DNA of 64,000 nt from Bacteroides nordii WAL 11050 = JCM 12987 (GCA_000613465.1 BAJA01000006.1:62001-126000), one strand, 5' to 3'; shown: positions 35,163 through 44,712, numbered from the stretch's first letter. The notes: a model not told the origin generated them from the sequence alone. Program-made: numbers and translations.

Positions 35163-36470
35163 TTATCGTTTCCAGCTTCCTTTTTTCAAATAATTCAAAG
35201 CCAATCCTAATAGTAATAGTACATACAATTGTTCCGCCGTCCAGTAAATTACTAATGGTAACTCACAGGAAGCTAATCCATACAGATATCCGAGATAAAT
35301 GGTAATTGTTATCATTTGGAAAACAAAGGCCGTTTTTGTCTTTCCGGTTCCAATGATTGCATTGCAAAATGTATAGGCTGGCGTAGCAAGAAAATAGGTA
35401 GATAGCATCAGCAGGAATGGTGGGATGGCTGTTTCAACTACCTCTTTACTGTTTGTATAAATCCCTAAAATCTGATTGTACATCAGTATTGCTACCAGTA
35501 TAAACGGAGTTCCTACCGCATAACTCAGTTTTACCGTTTTCCAGCATACCGCCATTACACTTTCCGTTTGTCCTGCTCCGATCAGATTGCTGACCAGTGA
35601 GATCCCGGTTGTGGCGAATGAGTTGACAATAACGAACAGGATTACTGAGACACTTCTTACTATATTTCCTGCTGCGAGTTGCCTCTCTCCTAAATGCTCG
35701 ATGGCTATGAAAAACAGAAACCACGGAGCAATACAGAAGAACGACCGGATCATTGTCCAGCTTGAAAGCTGAAACAACTGTCTGAGTAACGGGAAATTGA
35801 ACGAACATCTCCAGCCATATTTCTTTTTATCCACCTTAAAGTGTGTATATACCACCAGATAGATCAGTGTTACCGCTTCTGCTACCGATGAGGCTATAGC
35901 AGCTCCTGCTATTCCAAGACGCGGGAATCCACCTATGCCGAAGATGAGCAGATAGTTGAGCAGTGTATTCGTTGATACTAACAGAATGGAGTTAATCGTT
36001 AACACTCTTGTTTTTGTAATCCCTACATAGAATGCCCTGTATGCTAATATGGGAAATACGGATAAAAAACTATAATCCCGCCAGCTAATGTATTGGATAA
36101 CGGTCAGATAAATCTGATCTGATGAAATCACTGTTCGTAGCAGTACCGGGGAAAAGAGTTTGGAGAATGTGAATGTCAGTATCGACAGCGTGGTCAGAAA
36201 GAACATTCCCTGCCGGAATGTTTCCCCTGTTTTTTGGAGATTCCCTTCTCCGTTTCTTCGTGCAATCATCACTTGCAGTCCCAGGCTGAAGCCGAAGCCG
36301 AGCATATAGATTGCGATGTAATACATTCCTGCCAGTGCCGAGGCACCCAATTCGACTTCGCCCACATGGCCCAGGAAAATAGTGTCGGTAAGATTGATGA
36401 GTTGTTCCATCAGTAAGCTCATCATCACAGGAAAGTTGATGAGCCAAATTTGTTTATAAGTAAAATTCAT
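35163..36470 (-). CDS. MATE family efflux transporter
   Basis: A 435-residue inner-membrane protein with 12 segments in two MATE repeats, beginning NFTYKQIWLINFPVMMSLLMEQLINLTDTIF-like (read near residues 2-32) with GHVGEVELGASALAG. The second half shows GISLVSNLIGAGQTESVMA. MATE proteins expel cationic drugs or organic compounds using Na+ or H+ gradients. No linked regulator of its own is obvious; the AraC gene at 37119 is about 650 bases upstream on the same strand, beyond the VOC gene. Confidence 0.92.
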   Translation of the reverse strand: MNFTYKQIWLINFPVMMSLLMEQLINLTDTIFLGHVGEVELGASALAGMYYIAIYMLGFGFSLGLQVMIARRNGEGNLQKTGETFRQGMFFLTTLSILTFTFSKLFSPVLLRTVISSDQIYLTVIQYISWRDYSFLSVFPILAYRAFYVGITKTRVLTINSILLVSTNTLLNYLLIFGIGGFPRLGIAGAAIASSVAEAVTLIYLVVYTHFKVDKKKYGWRCSFNFPLLRQLFQLSSWTMIRSFFCIAPWFLFFIAIEHLGERQLAAGNIVRSVSVILFVIVNSFATTGISLVSNLIGAGQTESVMAVCWKTVKLSYAVGTPFILVAILMYNQILGIYTNSKEVVETAIPPFLLMLSTYFLATPAYTFCNAIIGTGKTKTAFVFQMITITIYLGYLYGLASCELPLVIYWTAEQLYVLLLLGLALNYLKKGSWKR

Positions 36471-36644
36471 GATTTAATTGCAAATAACACGTTAGGAGGA
36501 TGACTGAAAAGTCATCCCCACGGAATGAATAAAATAACTCTCTATTATTTCATCCGAAGCGTAGCTATCTGCAAATTTGCCATTTCATGAGTTAAACAAA
36601 CTGATATTTCTTAAATGGATGATATGGCAAAGATAGTAAAAAAC

Positions 36645-37016
36645 TTATTTTCCGGCATACAATCCGATGCGATTTCCTTCACAATCGGCAAAAACGGCGA
36701 ACCAACCTCGTCCTTCGGCCTCGATCTTTGTCTTTGGGATGATTATTTTCCCACCGTTACGTGTGATTGCTGTTGTCATAAGCTCTATATTTTCACAATT
36801 GAAGTGAATCAGAACCCCGTGTTCCGAGGGATTGAATCCTTCTGCATAAGAGATCGCTCCCACACTCTGCTCTTCACCTTCTTCAACAAAGAATGCCATC
36901 TTTTCTGTTTCACACTCTGCTACCGGCATCTTGATGCCAAAGATTGTCTCGTAGAACTTTACCGCCCGGTTGAAGTCGCTTGCCGGAATCTCAAAAAATG
37001 AAATCAACTTACTCAT
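36645..37016 (-). CDS. VOC family (glyoxalase/bleomycin-resistance fold) protein
   Basis: A 123-residue protein with the vicinal-oxygen-chelate repeat pattern: ISFFEIPASDFNRAVKFYETIFG at the N-terminus and GRGWFAVFADCEGNRIGLYAGK at the C-terminus. The usual metal positions are only partly kept, as in many uncharacterised family members. It lies downstream of the AraC-type regulator on the same strand, which may control it. The reaction is unknown. Confidence 0.85.
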   Translation of the reverse strand: MSKLISFFEIPASDFNRAVKFYETIFGIKMPVAECETEKMAFFVEEGEEQSVGAISYAEGFNPSEHGVLIHFNCENIELMTTAITRNGGKIIIPKTKIEAEGRGWFAVFADCEGNRIGLYAGK

Positions 37017-37118
37017 AGTTTTCTGTTTTTTAATGATTAATTAATTTGCTTTGCAAAGACACTGCAAAAGTAGGAACGGCAGTCGGCGTATGATAGGAAA
37101 AAAAGGACATTCTATCTT

Positions 37119-37921
37119 TTAGAGTGTGGAGAAGTAATCGGAGTAAGGTGCACAAAGTGCCAGATACTCTCCCGGCGTATAGCCGGAAAAAGCTTTAAAT
37201 TCTTTAATAAGATGGGATTGGTCATAATATCCGCATTCATAGGCCAGTTGGGCAAAATTGATGTCCGGCTGTGTTTGCAATGTGTACAAAGCCCGTTGTA
37301 AACGGACAATACGGATAAACTCTTTAGGTGTAGTGCCTACATATTCATGGAAGACTCTGTTAAACTGCTTATCGCTGAGACAGGCTGTTTGGGCCAGCCT
37401 GTGAATGGCAGGTTGGGCACACTGGTTTATTTCTTGTATGGTAGCCTCTATTCTCTTTATGTTATATTCAGCGGAAGAATAGAAGTGTTGGAGCAGAAAG
37501 TGCTCTATTTGTTCTATACATTGGGTATCATCCGGTGTCTCTGCGACTCGTTTAGCCAGGTCTGCCAATGCGATGTCTCCGATATCTTCTATTGAAACAT
37601 TCATCCATATGTTTCTCTGACAGGTAACCGGAAAAAGAGTTTCGGTGCATAAGGCTGAAATACAACAGTGATCATATCAATATTTCCGGTAGAGGCCACA
37701 TCGACGTAAGTATTAGATTGTCCGCAGATGAAAGCCTGTGGCTGTAGTTGTCGGGTGGTAGGCGAAAACAATTGTTTACCCCGATGGAAAGTTAAATGAA
37801 CGCACCCGACAGGAATAGTTCGTTCCGTGACGGGTGCGGAGATATCAATCCGTAATATCCAGTAATACTTGATAAACGGAGTTAGTGCGGCACAAGGCTT
37901 AATAAGGCTGAATGTTTCCAT
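37119..37921 (-). CDS. AraC family transcriptional regulator (one frameshift)
   Basis: Reconstructed protein of about 267 residues. The N-terminal part (METFSLIKPCAALTPFIKYYW, RTIPVGCVHLTFHRG) is a DUF6597-like sensor region. The C-terminal part has two HTHs (IHRLAQTACLSDKQFNRVFHE and INFAQLAYECGYYDQSHLIKEF) and the AraC end motif GYTPGEYL. The frame breaks at 37604-37606; one restored base joins the halves as RETYGMNVSIED. It is upstream of the VOC gene on the same strand. Confidence 0.88.
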
Positions 37922-38026
37922 ACTGTGAACAAAGATATTTTATAAATGCAGAACGTGCAAAAATACTTCTTTGCTTTTTCTTCTGATTGTAAAAAAGAGA
38001 CATTCAATCCTTTTGAGAAAATAAGC

Positions 38027-39027
38027 CTACTTGATATTAGGGTTCAGGCTGTGCCAATCTTTTATTGCCGGGATAATCCCCATTTCAATGACCTCATCAC
38101 GAAGTTTGCACAGATGTTTATAACTGTTTTCCAGTTCTTGCTGTTCGGTAGGGGTACCCTGTACTTCTTTATAGCTAACGCCATCTTTCGTGATAGACGT
38201 TTCCATTGCCATCATGATGTGGTTGAATTTTCCGTCGGATACATACGTTCCGGCTGGCCAACGGAAAGGTTGTCCTCCCATAGCTGCGGCGATCATTTCA
38301 ATAGAAAGATAGGCCGGACTTTGGAACGAAGAACGTCCGCGCAGGTCGATGATGTGCTTACCACCCTGAATAACGCGTTGCTTGATAGCTTCCCATTCTG
38401 TTTGGGGCAGGTGGGTGGTACCAATCCAGTTGGTCAATGTATCACCATCTACGGTAGTAGTGGATGCAAATACTGCCATTTGTTCGCCATGACCACCGTA
38501 TGTACGGCAGTTCTGTATTTTGGAAGCGGGTATTTTGAAGAACTTTACCAATTCGTTTTGCAGACGGGTGCTATCCAATGCTGCAAGTGTAGATACCTGT
38601 GAGGGTTTCAGACCGGAATAAAGCAACGTGATCAATCCTGTAATATCTGCCGGATTGAACACTACTACCACATGTTTCACATTAGGGCAGTATTGGCGGA
38701 TATCTTTACCAAATTGGGCGGCAATCTCTGCATTTCCCTTTAAAAGATCTTCACGTGTCATACCAGTTTTACGGGCAGCACCACCGGATGAAACGATATA
38801 AGCTGCTCCCGTCAGTGCCTCCTTGATATCAGAAGTATAGGTGAGGTTGACATTTTCAAATCCACAGTGATATAACTCTTCGGCCACACCTTCCAGTGCG
38901 GGTGCATACGGGTCATACAGGCAGATGTTAGGAGTAAGTTTCATCATCATGCAGTCTGAGCCATATTTGAGCCAATCATTCCGGCGGCTCCTACAATCGT
39001 TAATTTCTCGTTGGTTAAGAATTCCAT
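38027..39027 (-). CDS. mdh: Malate dehydrogenase (one frameshift)
   Basis: Interconverts malate and oxaloacetate, a step of the reductive branch to fumarate and succinate in Bacteroides fermentation. The reconstructed protein has about 333 residues: MEFLTNEKLTIVGAAGMIGSN carries the NAD-binding GAAGMIG, followed by AAYIVSSGGAARKTGMTREDLL, VVFNPADITGLITL, the active-site region NCRTYGGHGEQMAVF and GGKHIIDLRGRSSFQS. The frame breaks at about 38950, where one more A gives QTAMMMKLTPN. A break in such a central gene supports sequencing error. Confidence 0.92.
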
Positions 39028-39075
39028 AATCTCATATTTTTTATAAATGAATAGGCGGTTTTTATGTTGACGCTA

Positions 39076-39083
39076 CAAAGATA
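39076..39083 (-). promoter_or_regulatory. Putative -7 box of mdh
   Basis: TATCTTTG on the minus strand matches TAnnTTTG, 48 bases before the mdh start. No clear -33 element is seen. Confidence 0.5.
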
Positions 39084-39183
39084 ACGACTTAATCGCCAGA
39101 ATGTTCATTGAAAAAAGTTCTGGCTGATAATGAAAAGTTATAGGGTAACCGTACTAATTTTGCTCAATATCGTTTAGAAATGA

Positions 39184-39363
39184 ACTCACCACAGAGTAGC
39201 ACAGAGTACTATTTATCTGATAAAACGCGGATTAACACAGGATAAACGCAGGTTTAAAGACTGTAGTTCTTTATCATACATTTGTTTCCCTTTGCGAAAA
39301 TCTGCGATCATCTGCGTTTCAATAAAGATTTAAACTCTGTGGAACTCCGTGTTCTGTGGTGAA
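39184..39363. repeat. Composite palindromic intergenic repeat, copy B
   Basis: The outer arms are CTCACCACAGAGTAGCACAGAG and CTCTGTGGAACTCCGTG followed by TTCTGTGGTGAA. The inner arms are AAAACGCGGATTAACACAGG and TCTGCGATCATCTGCGTTTC. Same design as 33497-33678. Confidence 0.75.
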
Positions 39364-39454
39364 ATACATTCAAAACCGTACAATAATGAGCAAAAATTTA
39401 GCGCGATTACCCTGGAAAAGTTATATCGGAGGGAAAGATGTCGGCTAAATGAAC

Positions 39455-39462
39455 TATCTTTG
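39455..39462 (+). promoter_or_regulatory. Putative -7 box for the CvfB-like gene
   Basis: TATCTTTG matches TAnnTTTG. A long palindromic repeat separates it from the gene start at 39596, so the leader would be about 125 bases. Confidence 0.45.
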
Positions 39463-39472
39463 CAGAAAATTG

Positions 39473-39593
39473 TAGTAGGGATTTAGTAGTGAGTGGTTAA
39501 GTAGCAGGTGGTAGATTGTGCTGTTAGCTATTATTGGTTACTAAATCATTTCAACTACTTGACTACTTACTACTAAATTCTAACTACTAAATA
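39473..39593. repeat. Inverted repeat of TAGTAG/CTACTA-type units
   Basis: GTAGTAGGGATTTAGTAGTG near 39473-39492 and following units face TACTTACTACTAAATTC and CTAACTACTAAATA at 39561-39593. It forms a long imperfect hairpin directly before the start codon at 39596. Confidence 0.6.
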
Positions 39594-39595
39594 TT

Positions 39596-40429
39596 ATGCG
39601 CATTGAATTAGGAAAATTCAACCAGCTTGAGGTTGTAAAAGAGGTCGATTTCGGAATGTATCTTGACGGAGGCGAGGAAGGTGAAATTTTGCTGCCTACT
39701 CGTTATGTTCCCGAAAATTGTCAAATAGGAGATGTACTGAATGTATTTCTCTATCTCGATAATGAAGAAAGGCTGATTGCTACTACATTGACTCCACTGG
39801 TGCAGGTGGGGGAGTTTGCTTGTTTGGAAGTGGCATGGATTAATCAGTTTGGCGCATTCCTCAACTGGGGATTGATGAAAGACTTGTTTGTGCCTTTCAG
39901 TGAACAGAAGATGAAAATGCAGGTAGGCAATAAATACATTATCCATGCTCATCTCGATGATGAAAGTTATCGCATTGTGGCTTCTGCAAAGGTAGATCGT
40001 TATCTTTCCAAAGAGAAAGCAGCGTATCAGTCGGGAGAAGAAGTTAATATTCTTATCTGGCAAAAAACGGATCTTGGATTTAAGGCCATTATTGAGAATA
40101 AGTTTGGTGGTTTGCTTTATGACAGTGAAATATTTCAGCCTTTGAAAACAGGAATGGAACTGAAGGCTTATGTGAAACAGGTTCGCGAGGACGGGAAAAT
40201 AGATCTGATACTTCAGAAACCAGGCTTCGAGAAAGTAGGTGATTTCTCACAAGCATTATTCCAATATATAAAGGATAAAGGAGGTCGGATTTCATTGACG
40301 GATAAAAGCCCTGCAGAGGACATCTACGAAGCCTTTGAAGTGAGTAAGAAAACTTTTAAAAAAGCTGTTGGCGATTTATATAAGAAACGTCTGATCGTTC
40401 TGGAGGAAGATGGAATCCGATTGGCATAA
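39596..40429 (+). CDS. CvfB-like S1 RNA-binding protein
   Basis: A 277-residue cytoplasmic protein of the CvfB/YitL group: tandem S1-like OB domains (FNQLEVVKEVDFGMYLDGGE, WINQFGAFLNWGLMKDLFVPF, KTDLGFKAIIENKFGGLLYDSE) and a C-terminal winged helix (SPAEDIYEAFEVSKKTFKKA). Length and order match the family. Such proteins are implicated in post-transcriptional control; the target here is unknown. The leader folds into a long hairpin that could affect translation. Confidence 0.87.
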   Translation: MRIELGKFNQLEVVKEVDFGMYLDGGEEGEILLPTRYVPENCQIGDVLNVFLYLDNEERLIATTLTPLVQVGEFACLEVAWINQFGAFLNWGLMKDLFVPFSEQKMKMQVGNKYIIHAHLDDESYRIVASAKVDRYLSKEKAAYQSGEEVNILIWQKTDLGFKAIIENKFGGLLYDSEIFQPLKTGMELKAYVKQVREDGKIDLILQKPGFEKVGDFSQALFQYIKDKGGRISLTDKSPAEDIYEAFEVSKKTFKKAVGDLYKKRLIVLEEDGIRLA

Positions 40430-40476
40430 TCCTAACCATGATAGGGGAATCCCTATACACGAATATAGATAATCAT

Positions 40477-40506
40477 TAGGGTGGGGAGTTTCCTCACCCT
40501 ATTTTT
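40477..40506 (+). terminator. Terminator after the CvfB-like gene
   Basis: TAGGGTG (40477-40483) pairs with CACCCTA (40495-40501) and is followed by TTTTTG. Confidence 0.75.
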
Positions 40507-40552
40507 GTGGTATAAGAAAACACAAAAGTTGAATTACTTAAATGTATAGGGT

Positions 40553-40858
40553 ATGAAAAAGATACATGTTTTATTGATGTTATTGCTTTTAGTGATAAGT
40601 GCAGGTTGCGGTTCTATGAACAAGATCATGAAGGTACAGGAAGGAATGAGCCGACAGGAGATCTCAAAGATTTTTGGCACACCGGATTACCGTCGTTTTG
40701 ATAGAGGAATGGAAGAATGGGAGTATCACAGCCTGTCTGTTATTGGGGGAGAAACTAAAATTACCGTGATTACGTTTGATGAAGGAAGGGTATCAGGCAT
40801 GAATACATTTGTCCGGGAAGTGTACACACATCCGGCGCCGGTACCACATATACATTAA
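40553..40858 (+). CDS. Small lipoprotein with SmpA/BamE-like fold, copy 1
   Basis: A 101-residue lipoprotein (signal ending LLLVISAGC). The mature part has the BamE/SmpA-like pattern VQEGMSRQEISKIFGTPDYRRF followed by a two-strand EEWEYHSLSV / TKITVITFDEGRVSGM. It is a tandem paralogue of the next gene, 45 bases downstream. BamE itself assists outer membrane protein assembly, but many small proteins share this fold, so the role is open. First of four exported proteins in one probable operon. Confidence 0.78.
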   Translation: MKKIHVLLMLLLLVISAGCGSMNKIMKVQEGMSRQEISKIFGTPDYRRFDRGMEEWEYHSLSVIGGETKITVITFDEGRVSGMNTFVREVYTHPAPVPHIH

Positions 40859-40903
40859 AAGATATGTTTTCATGAGAAAAGTTTCACTTAAACCATACAG
40901 ATT

Positions 40904-41233
40904 ATGAAAAAGATACATACTTTTGGCATCTTGTTGATAATGATATTGCTTGGCAGCTGCATCTCTTCTCAAGCAGGCTTTACAAACGAACAGTTACTGA
41001 GTATTCGTAAAGGGATGACGCTGGAACAGGTAACAGATGTACTCGGTTCACCTTCTTACAGGACTTTTAATGACAAAGGGGAGGAGTGGGAGTTTCGGGT
41101 CTTCGTGTTTTCCGGTTGGTCTGTAGTTAAGGTATATTTTGTAGACGGGAAGGTGACGGAAATGAAATCCTACCTGGAGAAAGAGAGTGATTGCCATACC
41201 CGGATAGATAAAAATAAAATAGAAAAGATATGA
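40904..41233 (+). CDS. Small lipoprotein with SmpA/BamE-like fold, copy 2
   Basis: A 109-residue lipoprotein (signal MKKIHTFGILLIMILLGSC). It has the same pattern as its neighbour: IRKGMTLEQVTDVLGSPSYRTF, then EEWEFRVFVF and VVKVYFVDGKVTEM. The two share the MKKIH start and overall length, so they arose by tandem duplication. Its stop overlaps the next gene by 4 bases. Function is unknown. Confidence 0.78.
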   Translation: MKKIHTFGILLIMILLGSCISSQAGFTNEQLLSIRKGMTLEQVTDVLGSPSYRTFNDKGEEWEFRVFVFSGWSVVKVYFVDGKVTEMKSYLEKESDCHTRIDKNKIEKI

Positions 41234-41901
41234 TACGTAAATTGATACTTGGTTTTTGTTTTCTGCTGGCAGTGGTTTCAGTAAAAGCTTTTTCTCTGAA
41301 TGGTATTTCTATTGAAAGTCCTCGGGAACAAGTGGTTGTGTTTATTGATGGACGGCAGGTATGTAAACCTACATTCAGTTGCTTTGTTGCCAACCTGGAC
41401 GGAGGCAGTTACCGTGTACAGGTGTATGCTGCCCGTCGCGGAGAACAGTTTAATAGAGAAAACTTATTGCTGGATGAACGTGTTTATTGTTCAAGCATGA
41501 GAGTGAAAGAGATTGTTATTGAAGGTACAAATCATCCGGGGCACAGGCCTGACCGACCTGGACATAGACCGGACGATTTTAATCCATGGGAACCGGTAAT
41601 GAGCGATGATTCCTTTGAACAGTTTATAAATTCATTGAGAAATCAACCTTTTGAATCCGACCGCAATGCTTTATTCGACAATGCTTTAATGAGTTCTTAT
41701 TTTACTACCGATCAGTGTATCCGCTTGTTGGAATTTTGCAGGTTTGATAGCGAAAGGAAACCATTTCTTATAAAGATATATCCGAAAATTGCTGATAAGG
41801 CAAACTTCTTCCGGGCACTGGACAAACTGACATTTAGTTCGGATAAGAAAGAAGTAAATGACTTTATAAAAAGATATCACCAAAATAATAATATAAAATA
41901 A
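41230..41901 (+). CDS. Exported DUF4476-domain protein
   Basis: A 223-residue protein with signal peptide (MIRKLILGFCFLLAVVSVKA). The N-terminal beta-rich part (VVVFIDGRQVCKP, YRVQVYAARRGEQ) resembles a PEGA-like fold. A short Pro/His/Arg/Asp linker (HPGHRPDRPGHRPDD) leads to a C-terminal DUF4476 helical repeat (FEQFINSLRNQPFESDRNAL, YFTTDQCIRLLEFCRFDSER). It overlaps the lipoprotein gene before it and is 10 bases from the next gene. Role unknown. Confidence 0.75.
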   Translation: MIRKLILGFCFLLAVVSVKAFSLNGISIESPREQVVVFIDGRQVCKPTFSCFVANLDGGSYRVQVYAARRGEQFNRENLLLDERVYCSSMRVKEIVIEGTNHPGHRPDRPGHRPDDFNPWEPVMSDDSFEQFINSLRNQPFESDRNALFDNALMSSYFTTDQCIRLLEFCRFDSERKPFLIKIYPKIADKANFFRALDKLTFSSDKKEVNDFIKRYHQNNNIK

Positions 41902-41911
41902 TATACCGATT

Positions 41912-43021
41912 ATGAAACGATTGATTATACTATTATTTGCCATCGGGATAACTGCCATGAACAGTATGAGTATGGCGGCTATGAGTAATAGCAGGGTACG
42001 CAAAGAGACGCGCTTCCTGACTGATAAGATGGCGTATGAACTAAACCTGAATACGCAACAGTATAATGATGTTTATGAAATCAATTTTGATTTTATCTAT
42101 TCCATTCGCTATTTGATGGACGATGTAATACGCGGATACGAATGGGCACTGGATGATTATTACAATTATCTGGATGTGCGTAATGACGATTTGCGTTGGG
42201 TGTTGAGTGACTCACAGTATCGAAGGTTTTTGGGGCGCGATTATTTTTATCGTCCGATATATGCTAATACAGGTGGGTGGAACTTCCGTGTGTATATCAC
42301 ATATACGAACCATAACCACTTCTACTTCCCGAAACCACCTCATTATCGTAGTTATTCCGGAGGACATTACCGGACACATTTTCATAATGTAAGTTATTAT
42401 CGTGGGCGCTATAACCATAGTTATTATCGTGGAAACTATAGTGTGAGAAATGGTCGGGTGTACCATACTAATCGTCGTTCGGACTTCGGATCGGTGAATA
42501 TTCGTCCGAATACAAGTACAAGGCCTTCTTCCAGACCCGGAACCCGTCCAAGTACTGGCACAACTACCCGTCCGAGCACTGGTACGACTACCCGTCCGAG
42601 CACCGGTACAACTACCCGTCCAAGTACTGGTACAACTCGTCCAAGTACTACTCCGGGGACGTCAACCCGTCCGGGAAATTCTGAAACGAAGCCAAGTTCT
42701 ACCTCTCGGCCTACTACGCGGCCAAGTAGTAGTTCTTCATCTTCAAATCGTGAAAGTACATCAGGTAGTAGAAGAGACAATAATACTTCAGGCAGCAGTA
42801 GCAGGGTAAATAGCAGTACAAGCCACAGTAGTACAAACTCCGGAAACAGTAGTCGCAGAAGTAGTTCTTCAACTAACCGGGAAACTACTTCCCCAAGTAG
42901 TAGTCGTAGTAGTTCGGTTTCCAGTGGACAGTCCGGACGCAGTTCTTCTTCCAGATCATCTTCAAGTAGCAGAAGTTCTTCTTCCAGCTCTTCTGAACGG
43001 GGAAGTAGTTCAAGAAGATAA
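41912..43021 (+). CDS. Exported Ser/Arg/Thr-rich low-complexity protein
   Basis: A 369-residue exported protein. After the signal peptide (to about residue 23) comes a helical segment (ETRFLTDKMAYELNLNTQQY), an aromatic His/Tyr/Arg/Gly-rich region (about 125-185), four copies of RPSTGTTT or variants (about 205-245) and a Ser/Arg tail of about 110 residues. DNA for the RPSTGTTT copies is a 24-bp tandem repeat at roughly 42546-42640, prone to length change. The basic, disordered tail could bind polysaccharide or nucleic acid. It is the last gene of the four-gene group and is followed by a terminator. Confidence 0.75.
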   Translation: MKRLIILLFAIGITAMNSMSMAAMSNSRVRKETRFLTDKMAYELNLNTQQYNDVYEINFDFIYSIRYLMDDVIRGYEWALDDYYNYLDVRNDDLRWVLSDSQYRRFLGRDYFYRPIYANTGGWNFRVYITYTNHNHFYFPKPPHYRSYSGGHYRTHFHNVSYYRGRYNHSYYRGNYSVRNGRVYHTNRRSDFGSVNIRPNTSTRPSSRPGTRPSTGTTTRPSTGTTTRPSTGTTTRPSTGTTRPSTTPGTSTRPGNSETKPSSTSRPTTRPSSSSSSSNRESTSGSRRDNNTSGSSSRVNSSTSHSSTNSGNSSRRSSSSTNRETTSPSSSRSSSVSSGQSGRSSSSRSSSSSRSSSSSSSERGSSSRR

Positions 43022-43045
43022 ATTATTGGGAAGTTCTTATCAATC

Positions 43046-43088
43046 AACTCCTCTTTTCCTATGTAATAATGGAAAGAGGAGTTTTTTC
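43046..43088 (+). terminator. Terminator of the four-gene exported-protein operon
   Basis: AACTCCTCTTTCC-like arm at 43046-43059 pairs with GGAAAGAGGAGTT (43071-43083), followed by TTTTCTT. Confidence 0.8.
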
Positions 43089-43171
43089 TTGTTAGGGCTT
43101 GATTTTCTGGCTGCAAAGTTAACTATAAACTATTATTCGTAAGTACCGTATCCTAATTAAATGATTGTATC

Positions 43172-43271
43172 ATTGAAACGCAGATTATCGCAAATTTACG
43201 CAAAGAATATCGTCTCTTAAGTGCAGCAAGCCATCTAATCTGCGAAAATCTGCGATCATTTGCGTTTCAAT
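43172..43271. repeat. Composite palindromic intergenic repeat, inner arms only
   Basis: ATTGAAACGCAGATTATCGC near 43173 faces TCTGCGATCATTTGCGTTTCAA near 43249-43270. The CACCACAGAG outer arms are absent. Belongs to the family at 33497 and 39184. Confidence 0.65.
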
Positions 43272-43350
43272 AAAACACTGGCATAGTATGAATTAAATTT
43301 GAAGTACCACTTATAATAATATCCACTAAATATCGTTATTCTATAAAGTT

Positions 43351-43735
43351 ATGGAACGTTTAAAGACATTTACAGATAAACGGGGGAGTCTGACCCTTCT
43401 TGAGGTAGGACAGGATATACCTTTTCCTGTTGAACGTGTGTTTTGGATACATAATGTACCCGAAGGACAAGAACGTGGGCAACATGCCAATACGGAGTTG
43501 TCCGAATATCTTGTGGCTGTCAGCGGTAGCTTTGATATCTGGACAGAAGATATAACGGGACGTAAACACTATCATTTGTCTTCTCCTTCCGAAGCTTATT
43601 AATTCCGCCGGGAATGTGGAAGGTCATGAGTAATTTTTCACCGGATGCTGTTGTTCTTGTTCTGGCTTCTCATCCTACTGCCTTGATAATTATATTAATT
43701 CATACGACGAATTCCTGGAATATATAAAGAAATGA
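43351..43735 (+). CDS. dTDP-3,4-keto-6-deoxyhexose isomerase, FdtA/QdtA family (two frameshifts)
   Basis: Cupin enzyme that moves the keto group of dTDP-4-keto-6-deoxyglucose from C4 to C3. The N-terminal part reads DKRGSLTLLEVGQDIPFPV, ERVFWIHNVPEGQERGQHAN (metal or substrate His) and LVAVSGSFDI. The frame breaks at 43599-43600 (one T missing, giving SPSEAYLIPPGMWKVMSNFS) and at about 43676 (one T missing, giving ASHPYCLDNYINSYDEF). The restored ~127-residue length is near the family norm. The stop overlaps the next gene by ATGA. Whether the product is the fucose- or quinovose-configured keto sugar cannot be told. Confidence 0.85.
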
Positions 43736-44712
43736 CACTTGCTATCCGAGACTTACAGTTGAGCGTTGTCCGTTATACGTCGGATCAAAAGATAGTTTGG
43801 GATAGTTTTGTGGCTGCCTCCAGAAATGGTACGTTCTTGTTTATGCGTGATTATATGGATTATCATGCAGATCGTTTCACCGATTATTCTCTGATGTTTT
43901 ATAAAGGAGGGCGATTGCTCGCTTTATTACCGGGAAATATAGAGGATGATACTTACTGTACGCATGGCGGATTGACCTATGGCGGGTTTGTTCTTGCTTA
44001 TCAGGCAAGTGCGAGTGTGGTGTTGGAGGCATTTTATCTTTTGTGCCGTTATCTGAAAGAAACCTTCGGAGTAAAGCGGATTGTTTATCGTACTATTCCT
44101 TTTATATATCATAAATATCCTGCTGGAGAGGATTTGTATGCCCTGTTTCGCTTGAATGCCCGGCTGACAGAGCGGAAGATCTCTTCGGTTGTAATGCCTG
44201 CTGGAGGCTGTCCTTTCAGTACACTTCGGCGTCGAAAACTGAAGCTTGCCCATACGAGTGGATTAAGCATTTACCAGGATGACGCTTTTAATGCTTTCTG
44301 GCCTGTTCTGGAGCAGAATCTGCAACAACGTCATGATCGATTACCGGTACATTCGTTAGAGGAGATTGTACGTCTTAATCGTTTGTTCCCGGAAGAAATA
44401 AAACTTTATCGGGTACTCGATAAAGACGAAACGGTAGGAGGATGTGTGATGTATATCTCTGGTGAAGTAGCTCATGTCCAGTATATTGCTTCTACTGATA
44501 GAGGGCGGGATATGGGAGCACTTGATCTTTTGTTTGACTGCTTGATAAACCAAATTTATACAGAGAAACGTTATTTTGATTTTGGAGTTTCTGTAGAAGA
44601 TGGAGGACGTTATCTGAATGAGGGATTAATATTCCAGAAAGAAGGATTTGGTGGGCGTGCAGTTATGTATGATACATATGAACTTTGTTTAGACTCTGGG
44701 GATGATGATTAA
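43732..44712 (+). CDS. GNAT/FemAB-like acyltransferase
   Basis: A 326-residue protein of the FemAB-like GNAT group ([54 protein letters not shown]). Placed between the ketoisomerase and the aminotransferase and overlapping both, it is the likely N-acyltransferase for the 3-amino sugar. It is unlike the left-handed beta-helix acetyltransferases FdtC and QdtC that do this elsewhere, so the acyl group could differ. The acceptor is inferred from context. Confidence 0.72.
   Translation: MTLAIRDLQLSVVRYTSDQKIVWDSFVAASRNGTFLFMRDYMDYHADRFTDYSLMFYKGGRLLALLPGNIEDDTYCTHGGLTYGGFVLAYQASASVVLEAFYLLCRYLKETFGVKRIVYRTIPFIYHKYPAGEDLYALFRLNARLTERKISSVVMPAGGCPFSTLRRRKLKLAHTSGLSIYQDDAFNAFWPVLEQNLQQRHDRLPVHSLEEIVRLNRLFPEEIKLYRVLDKDETVGGCVMYISGEVAHVQYIASTDRGRDMGALDLLFDCLINQIYTEKRYFDFGVSVEDGGRYLNEGLIFQKEGFGGRAVMYDTYELCLDSGDDD

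Noticed and set aside
37946-38602. 218-codon plus-strand frame
   Set aside because: It is antisense to malate dehydrogenase, whose motifs are unmistakable.
42546-42640. Regular short repeats that look like a small CRISPR array
   Set aside because: They are 24-bp in-frame repeats encoding RPSTGTTT within an exported low-complexity protein; there are no unique spacers and no cas genes.
42436-43116. Long minus-strand open frame rich in Leu and Glu
   Set aside because: It is the antisense of the Ser/Arg-rich gene; its composition follows from AGT/TCT codons on the other strand.
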